Source: Nitrososphaeria archaeon (GTDB lineage Archaea; Thermoproteota; Nitrososphaeria; Nitrososphaerales; JANXEG01). Taken from it: 64,000 bases of DNA. The translations under genes were made by a program, and so were the position numbers. How positions within the stretch are numbered: the first letter of the stretch is position 1; each line of letters begins with the position of its first letter. Shown here piece by piece: positions 35,612-43,610 of the stretch. Below the pieces are notes generated by a model that did no database searches, had not been told where the DNA came from, and saw nothing but the letters and a program-made list of their open reading frames with translations. The stretch lies in contig JARVKA010000001.1 of NCBI GenBank assembly GCA_029775915.1, positions 286,594 to 350,593 of the forward strand, read 5' to 3'.

Positions 35612-35620
35612 TATTTAAAT
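35612..35620 (+). promoter_or_regulatory. Candidate box A of tRNA-Val
   Basis: TATTTAAAT centred 26 bases upstream of the tRNA 5' end, preceded by AAAAGC as a BRE-like element. This is the textbook archaeal spacing. Confidence 0.5.
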
Positions 35621-35641
35621 AAAGGAATTATACTTAATAAT

Positions 35642-35733
35642 GGGCCAGTCGTCTAGCGGTTAGGACAACAACTAATGGTTGTTAAGCCCTTACACGGCGT
35701 AGGTCCCAGGTTCGAATCCTGGCTGGCCCACCA
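35642..35733 (+). tRNA. tRNA-Val (UAC) with a 16-nt intron in the anticodon stem
   Basis: Acceptor GGGCCAG pairs with CTGGCCC, then A and encoded CCA. T arm CCAGG-TTCGAAT-CCTGG. The anticodon loop CTTACAC gives UAC, but the 5' anticodon strand is interrupted. Removing 35670-35685 (16 nt, between positions 28 and 29) yields ACGCC/GGCGT and a 76-nt tRNA. The segment forms a hairpin AACAAC/GTTGTT with flanking exon bases. Splice points could move by a base or two. Confidence 0.88.
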
Positions 35734-35844
35734 TATTTTAATCGAATTGAGTCGCTTTGTTATAAAGGAGTAAGATGTGGTTAACAAACATTTACAGGTT
35801 TTTAAAGAGCAAGGCTTTTATCTCAATAACAAACTTTCAATCCT

Positions 35845-36695
35845 TTAATCATTCATGTAGAATTTTTTAATAAGCCTTTCAGCAAATTCTTTATCTTCAA
35901 AAGCTTTTAACCTCTTTATCGTTGCATCATAAGCATCGATAACTTCCTCTTCTAAATTTTTTGTATAATTTGCTTTTGGATCTATCTCATTAAGCATTTG
36001 AATTAAAATTTGCTTTTCTTCTTTAGGCATTATCCTAGGATCGGTCATCGCTGCAGCTCTAGCGTAAATCCCTTCATCCAAAAGGTATTTTAAAGCTTTA
36101 AAAGGGAGTTTATAAAATTCTCCAATTGCACCGGTTCTTTGGGTAAAGCCTTTTGGGTTGCAGCTTTAAAAGAGACTCTAACATAAATCTTATCCTTGAA
36201 TTCTGCAAGCCTTTTTACATAATCTTTATCACTCCCTAATATTATACCATTCGTTTCAAGAATAAAAAGAGGATACTTTGAATTTTCAACAAATTCGAGA
36301 ATGGCTAATAAATGCTCCTTTCCTATAGTAGGTTCACATCCAGATAAACGGAGTTTATTAACTTTAGTGATAAGCTTTCTCCAATAATTGGAATAAATGA
36401 TTCCTTCTTCAGCAGCTTTGAATAAATTTTGAGCGACTTGCTTGGGTGAGTAAAAATTTCCGAATTTTTCTGGAAAATCTCTTGACCAATCGCTCCAACA
36501 ATATATGCATCTTAAACAACAACCAACCGCATAACCAGTAGCGATACCTCTATAAACTGGAACGGAATAAAAGTTGGTATACTTTCTTTCCAACCCTTCT
36601 TCACCCTTCTTAGTTACAATCTTTTCAGTTTCTTTGGCTAATTCCAAAGGGTTGAAAGGCTTAAAGCCTTGAGTTAAAAACCTTTGATACTCCAT
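35845..36695 (-). pseudogene. Radical SAM protein broken by a one-base frameshift
   Basis: The upstream frame (36695-36090, 201 codons) has the motif YAVGCCLRCIYCWSDW and ends with an unrelated tail after FKAATQK. In another frame the protein continues as GFTQRTGAIGEFYKLPFKAL and runs into the frame that ends at 35845 (LDEGIYARAAAMTDPRIMP). Inserting one base in the T run 36151-36154 (A run in the coding strand) restores a single protein of about 283 residues. It belongs to the radical SAM group seen in archaea and bacteria that is annotated only as molybdenum-cofactor-like. Either a sequencing or assembly slip at a homopolymer or a recent inactivation. Confidence 0.8.
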
Positions 36696-36785
36696 TATTC
36701 AATATTTATTAACAAAAAGTAAGGTAAAAGTATGACTCTTATACACAATACTTAAACGATTTTAATGCTAATATTTTTTAGAAGA

Positions 36786-37568
36786 ATGTCAAAGGTTGTG
36801 ATCATTAAGGGAGAAGATCCGCATATTATGATTGAAAAAGCCTTAAAGTATTTTACCAAACCTTTTAATAAAAGAATTATTCTAAAGCCAAACTTAATCA
36901 ACACTGAACCACCTCCTACAACAACACCTTGTGAGACTATTGAAGCTTTAGTTGAGTATTATTTGAAATTTGGATTTGAATTAGTAATTGCTGAAGGCTC
37001 AGGTTGGTGCAATACTCATGAAGCTTATCGAAAGCTTGGTTACTTAAAGCTTAAAGAGAAGTATGGGGTTAAACTCGTTGATATTAATAATGATGATTTT
37101 GGGATTGTGAAAAATCCAAACGCATTATTCTTAAAGGAGTTTGAGTTCCCATTAACACTTAAAGATGCATATATAATTTCTGTACCAGTTTTAAAGGAGC
37201 ACTCAATAACTAAGGTAACACTCTCCCTAAAGAATATGCTTGGTGCAACCATAGGTGAGAAAGCTAGAGTTGCTAAAAAAGGTAGATTTCATAAGATGCT
37301 TAATGAGAGTATAATTGATATTAACCTTTACCTTAAGCCAAGATTAGCAATTATAGATGGAAGAGTTGCTGGGTTGGGAGGTGAACTTAAAGCAAAGCCA
37401 AAAAAGTTAAATGTTATGATTTTCTCTGAAGATTTGGTCGCTGCAGATTCAGTTGGAGCAAGTTATTTTGGCAAAGCACCATTAGAAATATCACATCTTA
37501 AACTTGCTCAAAAAGTTGGTTTGGGAATTGCAGATTTAAATAAGATAGAAGTTATTAACATTAAGTGA
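36786..37568 (+). CDS. DUF362 family protein
   Basis: About 260 residues from the ATG at 36786; an in-frame ATG at 36765 would add seven residues. Signature segments are RIILKPNLINTEPPPTTTP, VIAEGSGWCNTHEAY, YIISVPVLKEHSITKVTLSLKNMLG and LAIIDGRVAGLGGE, all typical of DUF362. Larger members also carry a ferredoxin domain; this one does not. Function is unknown. Divergent from the frameshifted radical SAM gene and followed by a thioesterase after 106 bases. Confidence 0.82.
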   Translation: MSKVVIIKGEDPHIMIEKALKYFTKPFNKRIILKPNLINTEPPPTTTPCETIEALVEYYLKFGFELVIAEGSGWCNTHEAYRKLGYLKLKEKYGVKLVDINNDDFGIVKNPNALFLKEFEFPLTLKDAYIISVPVLKEHSITKVTLSLKNMLGATIGEKARVAKKGRFHKMLNESIIDINLYLKPRLAIIDGRVAGLGGELKAKPKKLNVMIFSEDLVAADSVGASYFGKAPLEISHLKLAQKVGLGIADLNKIEVINIK

Positions 37569-37674
37569 TAAGTAATAGCACTAAGAGATTTTAGCTTTAT
37601 AGTTATACTTCAATTACCATACGGATTCTTTGAGATTTAACCTTAATATCAAAGCTTTATTCTTTTAATATACT

Positions 37675-38106
37675 ATGAGTAAATGTGAAGTAACGATTAG
37701 AGTTACATGGTTTGATGTGGGCGGGACTAAAGTCGCCACATTCCCCTCATACTTCAAATGGTTTTATCAAGGTTTTGTTGAATATCTCAGAAATATTGGT
37801 ATAAGAATTTTAGATAATACAGAATTATTAATTGATGGTGAGAGGACTAACGTAGGTTTTAGAGTGATTGAAGCTTATTGCCGTTATAAAGGAAGTGCTA
37901 AACTTGATGAACTTATAATCGTTACACCAATTATTGAAAAGCTTGATGAAAAATCTTTGAATATCAACTTCACAATTCATGAAAAAGAGAGTAAAAAGTT
38001 GTTAGCTGAGGGGTATTTGATACTCATTACCGTTGATCCTTTAACCGTTAAACCTATTAATATTCCACAACCTATAGTTGAGAGATTGAGAAAAACTATG
38101 TTGTGA
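37675..38106 (+). CDS. Hotdog-fold acyl-CoA thioesterase, YbgC/4HBT type
   Basis: 143 residues. The N-terminal VTWFDVGGTKVATFPSYFKWF corresponds to the RxxDxDxxGHVxxxxYFxWF signature of 4-hydroxybenzoyl-CoA-type thioesterases, with the catalytic Asp in FDV. The rest is the hotdog helix and sheet, with no second domain. Substrate unknown. A TATA-like stretch is close to the ATG, so the mRNA is probably leaderless. It converges on the SplB-like gene. Confidence 0.78.
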   Translation: MSKCEVTIRVTWFDVGGTKVATFPSYFKWFYQGFVEYLRNIGIRILDNTELLIDGERTNVGFRVIEAYCRYKGSAKLDELIIVTPIIEKLDEKSLNINFTIHEKESKKLLAEGYLILITVDPLTVKPINIPQPIVERLRKTML

Positions 38107-38162
38107 AACCTTCAATATTGAGCAAAATTTAATAAAAATAAATAATGATGTTTGAATTTAAA

Positions 38163-39107
38163 TCAAGGGAGATTCAATATTTCCTCACTCCCATCACACA
38201 CTTCACTCTTTAAAGATTCTATTTGATCCATGCAAGTTGAGAATCCGATTCGATACTTTATACATGCTTCATAAACTGGCATTAAAAGCTCGATCTTTAC
38301 TTTATCATTTAATACCCAAACGGAAGGGCTTTCCCTATAACCATATCGCTCATAATAAGGTTTTAATGAATTGTAAAATTCTGGGTAAATCTTTTTAATA
38401 CCTGAAGAGAGGCGTAAACATTTTGCAACAATATGCTTAACACCAACCTCGCATAATTCACTTATAAGTGAATTGATTTCATCTTTAGATTGTCCTTTAA
38501 CACCTTTATAAGTTGGAATTAAAGGATCGACTCTAACTACCGTTTTAAATCCCAATTTTGATAAATCTCTTACAGCTCGAATCCTCTCTTTAGGATGAGG
38601 CGCGAATGGTTCGAATCGATTATTCATAAAAGGTATCGTTACTTGTATTATCACTTTCAAGTTATTTAATACATTTAAATAAGGATTTTCGAGAAGTTTT
38701 GATGGAAATTTTGTCATAATTATTGTTGGAAAATCAAATTCTTTTAATCGTTGTAAAGCATATAATGTGTGAGCAAACTTATCTTCTAAAAGTGGATGAA
38801 AAGCTTCACAATTTGATGAAACATAAACTGGAAGCTTTGGGAGATTATTCTTAACATACTTTTCAATATCTTCATTTATTCTCTCAATAAATTCTTTCTT
38901 GCTTTTAGGATTGTTAATATATATAATGGGTGTGTAAGAGTAAGTATAGCAATACATACACCAATTCGGACAACCAACGTAAGTATTTATAACGAGCCTT
39001 AATCTACACTTATAACGTGAGTTGAATGGATTATGAATCGTTAAAATCCGCCCCTTTGTTACCCTCTCTATTCTTTTTAATAGAGATTTGTTAATGAACG
39101 TATCCAT
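38163..39107 (-). CDS. Radical SAM protein, SplB-like (COG1533)
   Basis: 314 residues. The SAM motif VGCPNWCMYCYTYSYTP has the CxxxCxxC spacing. The order of conserved segments, VYVSSNCEAFHPLLED, FPTIIMTKFPSKLLENP, then RAVRDLSKLGFKTVVRVDPLIP, is that of the spore photoproduct lyase-like family. True DNA lyase function is not implied: the archaeal members are uncharacterised. The gene lies between a thioesterase (convergent) and adk (divergent, 56 bases apart). Confidence 0.85.
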   Translation of the reverse strand: MDTFINKSLLKRIERVTKGRILTIHNPFNSRYKCRLRLVINTYVGCPNWCMYCYTYSYTPIIYINNPKSKKEFIERINEDIEKYVKNNLPKLPVYVSSNCEAFHPLLEDKFAHTLYALQRLKEFDFPTIIMTKFPSKLLENPYLNVLNNLKVIIQVTIPFMNNRFEPFAPHPKERIRAVRDLSKLGFKTVVRVDPLIPTYKGVKGQSKDEINSLISELCEVGVKHIVAKCLRLSSGIKKIYPEFYNSLKPYYERYGYRESPSVWVLNDKVKIELLMPVYEACIKYRIGFSTCMDQIESLKSEVCDGSEEILNLP

Positions 39108-39163
39108 TTTTCATTTTTATCATTGTTAAAATTTAATATGTAAATTATGCTAAATAAAGAGTT

Positions 39164-39820
39164 ATGCGCCTCATTATCTTCGGCCCGCCAGGTTCAGGCA
39201 AGGGTACTTATTCACATATGATATCCAAGATTTATGGCATCCCTCATATTTCTACAGGTGATATATTAAGGGAGCATATATTAAAAAAGACTGAGTTAGG
39301 TTTAAAGGCTAGTGTATATGTTGAAAAAGGGATTTATGTTCCAGATGAAATTATTAATGAAATCATTAATGAAAGGCTCAAACAGAATGATTGTAATAAA
39401 GGCTTCGTACTGGATGGATATCCACGTACAATTGGTCAATTAAATTTTCTTGAAAAGATATTAAGGAATTCAAATAAATCTTTAAATCTTGTTATTAATA
39501 TTCATGTATCTGAAAATGAGATAATTAAACGGCTCTCTTTTCGAAGAGTTTGTTCAAATTGCAATGCAATATACAATTTAATTAATAAACCACCTAAGAT
39601 AGATGAAATTTGTGATATATGTGGTAGTAAATTAATCCAAAGAGATGATGATAAGCCTGAAGTTATTAAGAATAGGTTGAGAGTTTACATGGATGAAACA
39701 AAACCACTTCTCGATCATTACTTAAAACAAGGTAAAGTTGTTGAGATTGATGGAGAAGGGTCGATTGAGGAAGTTTTTAAAAGGATTAAAGAGGCGATTA
39801 ATAAGTTTAATCCAACTTAA
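39164..39820 (+). CDS. adk: Adenylate kinase, zinc-lid type
   Basis: 218 residues. P-loop GPPGSGKGT at 7-15, GIPHISTGDILRE, DGYPRTIGQLNFLE, and a lid with four cysteines (VCSNCNAIYN, CDICGSK) that binds zinc. Length and layout are those of the bacterial-type long Adk rather than the short archaeal trimeric kinase. It converts AMP and ATP to ADP. It is followed by a palindromic repeat and then by the convergent DUF2088 gene. Confidence 0.94.
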   Translation: MRLIIFGPPGSGKGTYSHMISKIYGIPHISTGDILREHILKKTELGLKASVYVEKGIYVPDEIINEIINERLKQNDCNKGFVLDGYPRTIGQLNFLEKILRNSNKSLNLVINIHVSENEIIKRLSFRRVCSNCNAIYNLINKPPKIDEICDICGSKLIQRDDDKPEVIKNRLRVYMDETKPLLDHYLKQGKVVEIDGEGSIEEVFKRIKEAINKFNPT

Positions 39821-39846
39821 CTAAGGTTTCATTAAGATGTAGATTT

Positions 39847-39892
39847 GGTGTTAGCGAACAGAAAAAATAATTTTTTAAAAATCTAACACTAA
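39847..39892. repeat. Palindromic intergenic repeat, copy A
   Basis: GTGTTAG (39848-39854) and CTAACAC (39883-39889) are inverted and enclose AAAAAATAATTTTTT, itself nearly palindromic. A related element occurs at 58000-58052 with the same order of blocks. Here it lies between convergent genes, where it could act as a bidirectional terminator. It could also be a small dispersed element. Confidence 0.55.
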
Positions 39893-39944
39893 CTCTATTT
39901 TAAGATGTAAAGGTGAATTTCATCAAATAAATTTGATGATCCCC

Positions 39945-41204
39945 TTAGCGTATAAGCCCTCCGAGAAGGTCGAATTGTAATTCTTCAGGCTCTCCAATAA
40001 TTTCAAGATTTGGATTCGCTTTAGCTTCTTCAATCATCGCCTCAGATATATAAAATCTTTCCAACTCTAATGTATTTTTAATTCTAACAACTCGAGCTTT
40101 TTCAGGATTTATCGGTCCACAAGTCTTTAATGCCATTTGAATCGCATCTCTATCTGTAGGTAGGAATACAGGTATCTTACCAGTCTCAGGAAAGTTTTGG
40201 GTTAAAACATTCATAAATGTGTCATAAAAGTTTATTTTATCAAAAACTCTCTTCGTAATTATATCTGCTAAACCTATACCAATCGCATTACCATAAGTCT
40301 CTGGGGTTAAATCAAGAACAACAATCCTCTTAATCTTTGGCATATCTGGTGTAGCTTCACCAGGTATCCAAAATCTACCTGTAACATTCGTATCCATTCC
40401 AGTACCACTAATATTCTTACCCATTTCCTCTACAATTAATACATCAATCTCTTTAAATGGTATTCTTGCGATTAAACTTTTAGCGATTTGAAGAAGCTTC
40501 TTCTCTTCCTCCTCAATCTTTTCAGGAGGAATTCCTTTTATTATCGCAATCTCATGATACGCATTTTCTACAATCGCTAAACCGAGCATTATTGGGGCTT
40601 TTTTCATAATCATCCTTGCCATCTCCACGATATTCTTATGATAACCCTCAGCCAAGTATAAATGAACACTCTCAGCACCTTTTTGCTTACCCAATCCTAT
40701 TGCCATCATTTTCATTAATCCACTTTCAATCACATCTTTAAAGTCAGTATGAGGTCTAACACGATTCACTACGATAATGCCATCAGCCTCTAAAGCATTT
40801 TTATCCACATATACCGGTGCACCATTATCAAGCCTACCAATCTCAACTACTTGGAGTGAAGATATAATTGGTGCACCAACAGTTTCACTAGTTATTCCCA
40901 ATGATTTAAGAATCTTTAATTGACCTTCAGGTGTAGCACCACCATGGCTACCCATCGCTGGGATAAGAAATGGCTCTCCACCAGCTTTTTTCACCTCATC
41001 AACTATTGTAGCGAGAATTTCAGGGATATGGCTAATCCCTCTACTACCAGCTGTAATGGCTATTTTCATCCCTTTCTTCACTTTAGAATGAAGACCTGCT
41101 GCAGCTAACTCCTTTCTCACTTCATTCATATAATCTTCAACTTTAGGAGCTGGTATTTTTTGCCTTACCTCAACCATTTTTGGAAATTTGAAACTCATCA
41201 TCAC
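39945..41204 (-). CDS. LarA-like / DUF2088 protein
   Basis: 419 residues. IAITAGSRGISHIPEILATIVDEVKKAGGEPFLIPAMGSHGGATPEGQ is the start of the DUF2088 (lactate racemase N-terminal) domain; quoted in pieces, the key are GSRG and GSHGGAT. VNRVRPHTDF and GIGKQKG-like segments follow. Real LarA binds a nickel pincer cofactor made by LarB, C and E; none of these genes is nearby, so racemase activity is doubtful. Several ATG codons at the start (MMMSF) leave the exact start open by two codons. Upstream lies a candidate H/ACA-like RNA. Confidence 0.82.
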   Translation of the reverse strand: MMMSFKFPKMVEVRQKIPAPKVEDYMNEVRKELAAAGLHSKVKKGMKIAITAGSRGISHIPEILATIVDEVKKAGGEPFLIPAMGSHGGATPEGQLKILKSLGITSETVGAPIISSLQVVEIGRLDNGAPVYVDKNALEADGIIVVNRVRPHTDFKDVIESGLMKMMAIGLGKQKGAESVHLYLAEGYHKNIVEMARMIMKKAPIMLGLAIVENAYHEIAIIKGIPPEKIEEEEKKLLQIAKSLIARIPFKEIDVLIVEEMGKNISGTGMDTNVTGRFWIPGEATPDMPKIKRIVVLDLTPETYGNAIGIGLADIITKRVFDKINFYDTFMNVLTQNFPETGKIPVFLPTDRDAIQMALKTCGPINPEKARVVRIKNTLELERFYISEAMIEEAKANPNLEIIGEPEELQFDLLGGLIR

Positions 41205-41281
41205 ATTTTTCTTAATAACTTACCATTATACCTTTCGCTAAATATTCATCAAGGTAATAAATTAATCTTACATATTTAATT

Positions 41282-41353
41282 TGTTAATGCGAGCTCGGAA
41301 CTCAAGATCTCGCTCATATTAAATCGCAAGGGCTAGACTCTTCACCGCTCGCA
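41282..41353 (-). ncRNA. Candidate single-hairpin H/ACA-like RNA
   Basis: On the minus strand TGCGAGC (41353-41347) pairs with GCTCGCA (41294-41288). The inner stem CTTGC/GCGAG closes a loop GATTTAATATGA, similar in form to the K-loop of archaeal H/ACA RNAs and to the loop in the candidate at 14005-14159. ACA follows three bases after the last stem (41284-41282). The internal loops between the two stems would be the guide pocket. The stem is symmetric, so the plus strand is possible. It lies between divergent genes. Confidence 0.4.
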
Positions 41354-41411
41354 CTTAAGCATAAGTGTTAAAGCGTAAATAAAACTTTATGTATAATATT
41401 ATAGAAGGAGA

Positions 41412-41855
41412 ATGGTTTACATAGATACAACAGCATCATTGGAGAGTTTTCGTAAATTCCTCATTAATAGTACTTGTTTATCATTCATTCCAGAGAGTTA
41501 TTTAAGAGATCCTGAAGTCTTTCCCGAAAAAGAGGGGGAAGCCGGATCGATTTATATAGAAGCTGGAGATAAAGTTACCTTAAAAAAGATTCGTGATATC
41601 ACATTCATTAATGCAAGAGATGTTTTAGGTATAATTTACATATCAAAAAGTGGTAACTCACGTTTAAAGTGGAGGCAAATTAGGGGCAAGATAGGCAAGG
41701 TTACAGGAGAAGCATCTGCAAACTCTCTTGTAAATCTCATTACTGCTGGTGTAATTACAAAAGATTATGCAAAGAAGTTAATCAATATAAAATCTAAGGA
41801 TGAGGGGATTAAATTGGAGGGAGTTGAGCCCTTTGCTGATGAGGGGAAAGTTTAA
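41412..41855 (+). CDS. Protein of unknown function
   Basis: 147 residues, not recognised. The sequence is well-formed with mixed charge: SGNSRLKWRQIRGKIGKVTGEASANSLVNLITAGVITK looks like a helix-turn-helix or four-helix segment near 80-120. The first 80 residues have predicted strands (SIYIEAGDKVTLKKI). No signal peptide or membrane segment. The last 47 bases overlap the end of the MBL-fold gene on the opposite strand. AGGAG precedes the ATG at 41412, a good ribosome binding site, which supports it as real. Confidence 0.6.
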   Translation: MVYIDTTASLESFRKFLINSTCLSFIPESYLRDPEVFPEKEGEAGSIYIEAGDKVTLKKIRDITFINARDVLGIIYISKSGNSRLKWRQIRGKIGKVTGEASANSLVNLITAGVITKDYAKKLINIKSKDEGIKLEGVEPFADEGKV

Positions 41856-42768
41856 GCCATTTTTGGAAATCTTTATCTGGTGGATTCTCTTCATATAATT
41901 TATCACGTTTAGCTTCTAATAAATTATTTTTCAAACCTAAGTGTTCAGCAAAGGTTTTCACTCTTTTTCTATCAAACTTATTAATCTCTTTTAATCCTTC
42001 TTCGCTTCTCAAAATATGATGATCAATAAGTGTATAAGGAGTTTGTTGAGTAATAATGGATAAATTTTTCAAACCTATTTCAATCGCTTTAGAATCAACT
42101 TTATAATCCTTCAAGTAAATAGGTGGGCCACTAATCACTAAAACTTTAGGATTTATCTTCAAAATGTATTGTAAAGTAAGATTTGAAATAGGGCCTTGTA
42201 CATCAGAGCAATAAAGAAGATTATCTTCACCATGACGTATATTGAGAAGTAATACATATCCAAGTGATGTTCCATCTTCACCATGTGGGAATGGTTGGCT
42301 GAAGATAATGTTAGTCTCTCCTAAAGTAAAATTGATTAAGTCTGCAAATATTACTTTTTTCGCAAAATTTGTGATAATTTTATGAAAAATATATCCTCTC
42401 TTTCTTTGAGTTGCATTAATTGAATCTTTGTAATCTTTCGCGAGTATAATTTTATCTTTATAAATTATCTTTGCCTCATCGATACTACTCCAACTCCACT
42501 TAGCTTCAATATTAGGCCATGCTGCTGTGTAATGATCAAAATGGTAATGGGATATTGTGATAATATCAGCTTTTTCAGCATAATTTCTAAGAAGATTGCG
42601 CACCTTTTTTAATGCGTGATATTCTAATGGATGTGGGAGTAATCCAAATCTCGGTCCTAATGAAACGCCAGCATCGATTAATATACGAGCATCTGGTGTT
42701 TCTACAAATAATGATAATGAGCGAACTCCTATAGATTCAGAAGCAATCGGAGTGTAATAGATGGGCAA
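41809..42768 (-). CDS. UPF0282-like metallo-beta-lactamase fold hydrolase
   Basis: 319 residues. ILIDAGVSLGPRFGLLPHPLEYHAL, then ITISHYHFDHYT (HxHxDH motif), QPFPHGEDGTSLGYVLL and LYCSDVQGP form an MBL metal site in the arrangement of the archaeal UPF0282 family. The end (DHHILRSEEGLKEI) supplies the last histidines. The substrate is unknown; RNA or nucleotide hydrolysis is common in the superfamily. Overlap of 47 bases with the gene on the other strand at its 3' end. Confidence 0.86.
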   Translation of the reverse strand: MPIYYTPIASESIGVRSLSLFVETPDARILIDAGVSLGPRFGLLPHPLEYHALKKVRNLLRNYAEKADIITISHYHFDHYTAAWPNIEAKWSWSSIDEAKIIYKDKIILAKDYKDSINATQRKRGYIFHKIITNFAKKVIFADLINFTLGETNIIFSQPFPHGEDGTSLGYVLLLNIRHGEDNLLYCSDVQGPISNLTLQYILKINPKVLVISGPPIYLKDYKVDSKAIEIGLKNLSIITQQTPYTLIDHHILRSEEGLKEINKFDRKRVKTFAEHLGLKNNLLEAKRDKLYEENPPDKDFQKWLKLSPHQQRAQLPPI

Positions 42769-42921
42769 ATTGATAACAAATTGTAGCGATAAGAATTATA
42801 AAAGGATATATGTGATGATTTCTATAATCCCTAAATAAATAGGAGATTAATTTTATAATCTTAAAATTAAGCCTTTACAAACGAAAGATTATTAATTAGT
42901 TTGTTAGTATTTTAAAAATGT

Positions 42922-43012
42922 GCGGGATTGGTCTAGTGGTTAGGATACCAGACAGCAATGGGTGAACCCCCCAAGCTGGTGGTCGCGGGTTCAAATCCCG
43001 CATCCCGCACCA
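42922..43012 (+). tRNA. tRNA-Gly (probable CCC) with a 15-nt intron
   Basis: Acceptor GCGGGAT pairs with ATCCCGC, discriminator A, encoded CCA, T arm GCGGG-TTCAAAT-CCCGC, D arm GTCT/GGAT. The anticodon stem CCAG-C/GCTGG is complete only if 42952-42966 (15 nt) is removed between positions 30 and 31. That gives a 76-nt tRNA with loop CCCCCAA and anticodon CCC. Position 33 would then be C, not the nearly universal U, so the exact splice or the reading may be off. The G1-C72 and GCG start fit glycine. Confidence 0.7.
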
Positions 43013-43369
43013 TAAAAATGGGATGTTTTGTTGTTTAAACTGTTTGTGATACCTTATTGTGTTTTTTACTAGTAATCTTTTCAAATATGGGTACAGCTAA
43101 TCCATTTATAAGTTGAGGGGTTAAAATCCTACCTGTAATAATGCTTTAGCATATTCATTTAAACACTCTCAAAACGTAAAGATTAAAAAATTATTAATAC
43201 TACTATTTTATTGCGCTCTTTAAAATATTATAATTCATTAGCTTAATCTAATTGGCTTCTTAATATAAAAGCGAATAGGTACCTTTAAATGAAGAATAAC
43301 ACCATATTAAGTATGTTAATGTTGTGAATGAGTGATTGGTATATGAAGTGTTAAGATTTATCAGTAAAT
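43013..43369. other. Gene-free AT-rich spacer between two tRNA genes
   Basis: About 357 bases with no supported gene. It is AT-rich and holds only the short T-rich stretch after tRNA-Gly (43025-43070), which could terminate transcription. No repeat or stable fold stands out. Confidence 0.5.
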
Positions 43370-43509
43370 TGGTGCGGGGGGTGGGATTTGAACCCACGAA
43401 CGCCTCAGCGAGCAGATCTTGAGTTTAGGCTATTTCTGCCCCCTTTTGTCGCCTAACTCAAGCTTTGACCTAGCTCGGGTTGGGGATGGTTTAAACCATT
43501 AACCCCCGC
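43370..43509 (-). tRNA. tRNA-Leu (CAA) with three inferred introns
   Basis: Acceptor GCGGGGG pairs with CCCCCGC, A, encoded CCA; T arm GTGGG-TTCAAAT-CCCAC; variable arm CGC-TGAG-GCG (class II). The anticodon arm reads GCAGA-CTCAAGA-TCTGC, anticodon CAA, only after removing 43424-43434 (11 nt). The D arm and position 8-9 also require removal of 43481-43501 (21 nt) and 43444-43462 (19 nt). The result is an 89-nt tRNA. Intron 2 (CTTGAGTTAGGC) pairs almost fully with the intron 3/anticodon segment GCCTAAACTCAAG. Splice points are approximate. Confidence 0.75.
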
Positions 43510-43610
43510 ATTTAAACCCCCGCTATCCAAATTTCTACTTATGCTTATATCTTTAAAAAATCTTTTTATTTAAAGCCGTTGTAATAATGATGAATTTATA
43601 AGTGAAGATT

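Noticed and set aside
42896-43084. Minus-strand frame of 62 codons with GMRDLNPRPPAWG
   Set aside because: It runs across the tRNA-Gly gene. Such antisense tRNA frames often give this spurious peptide.
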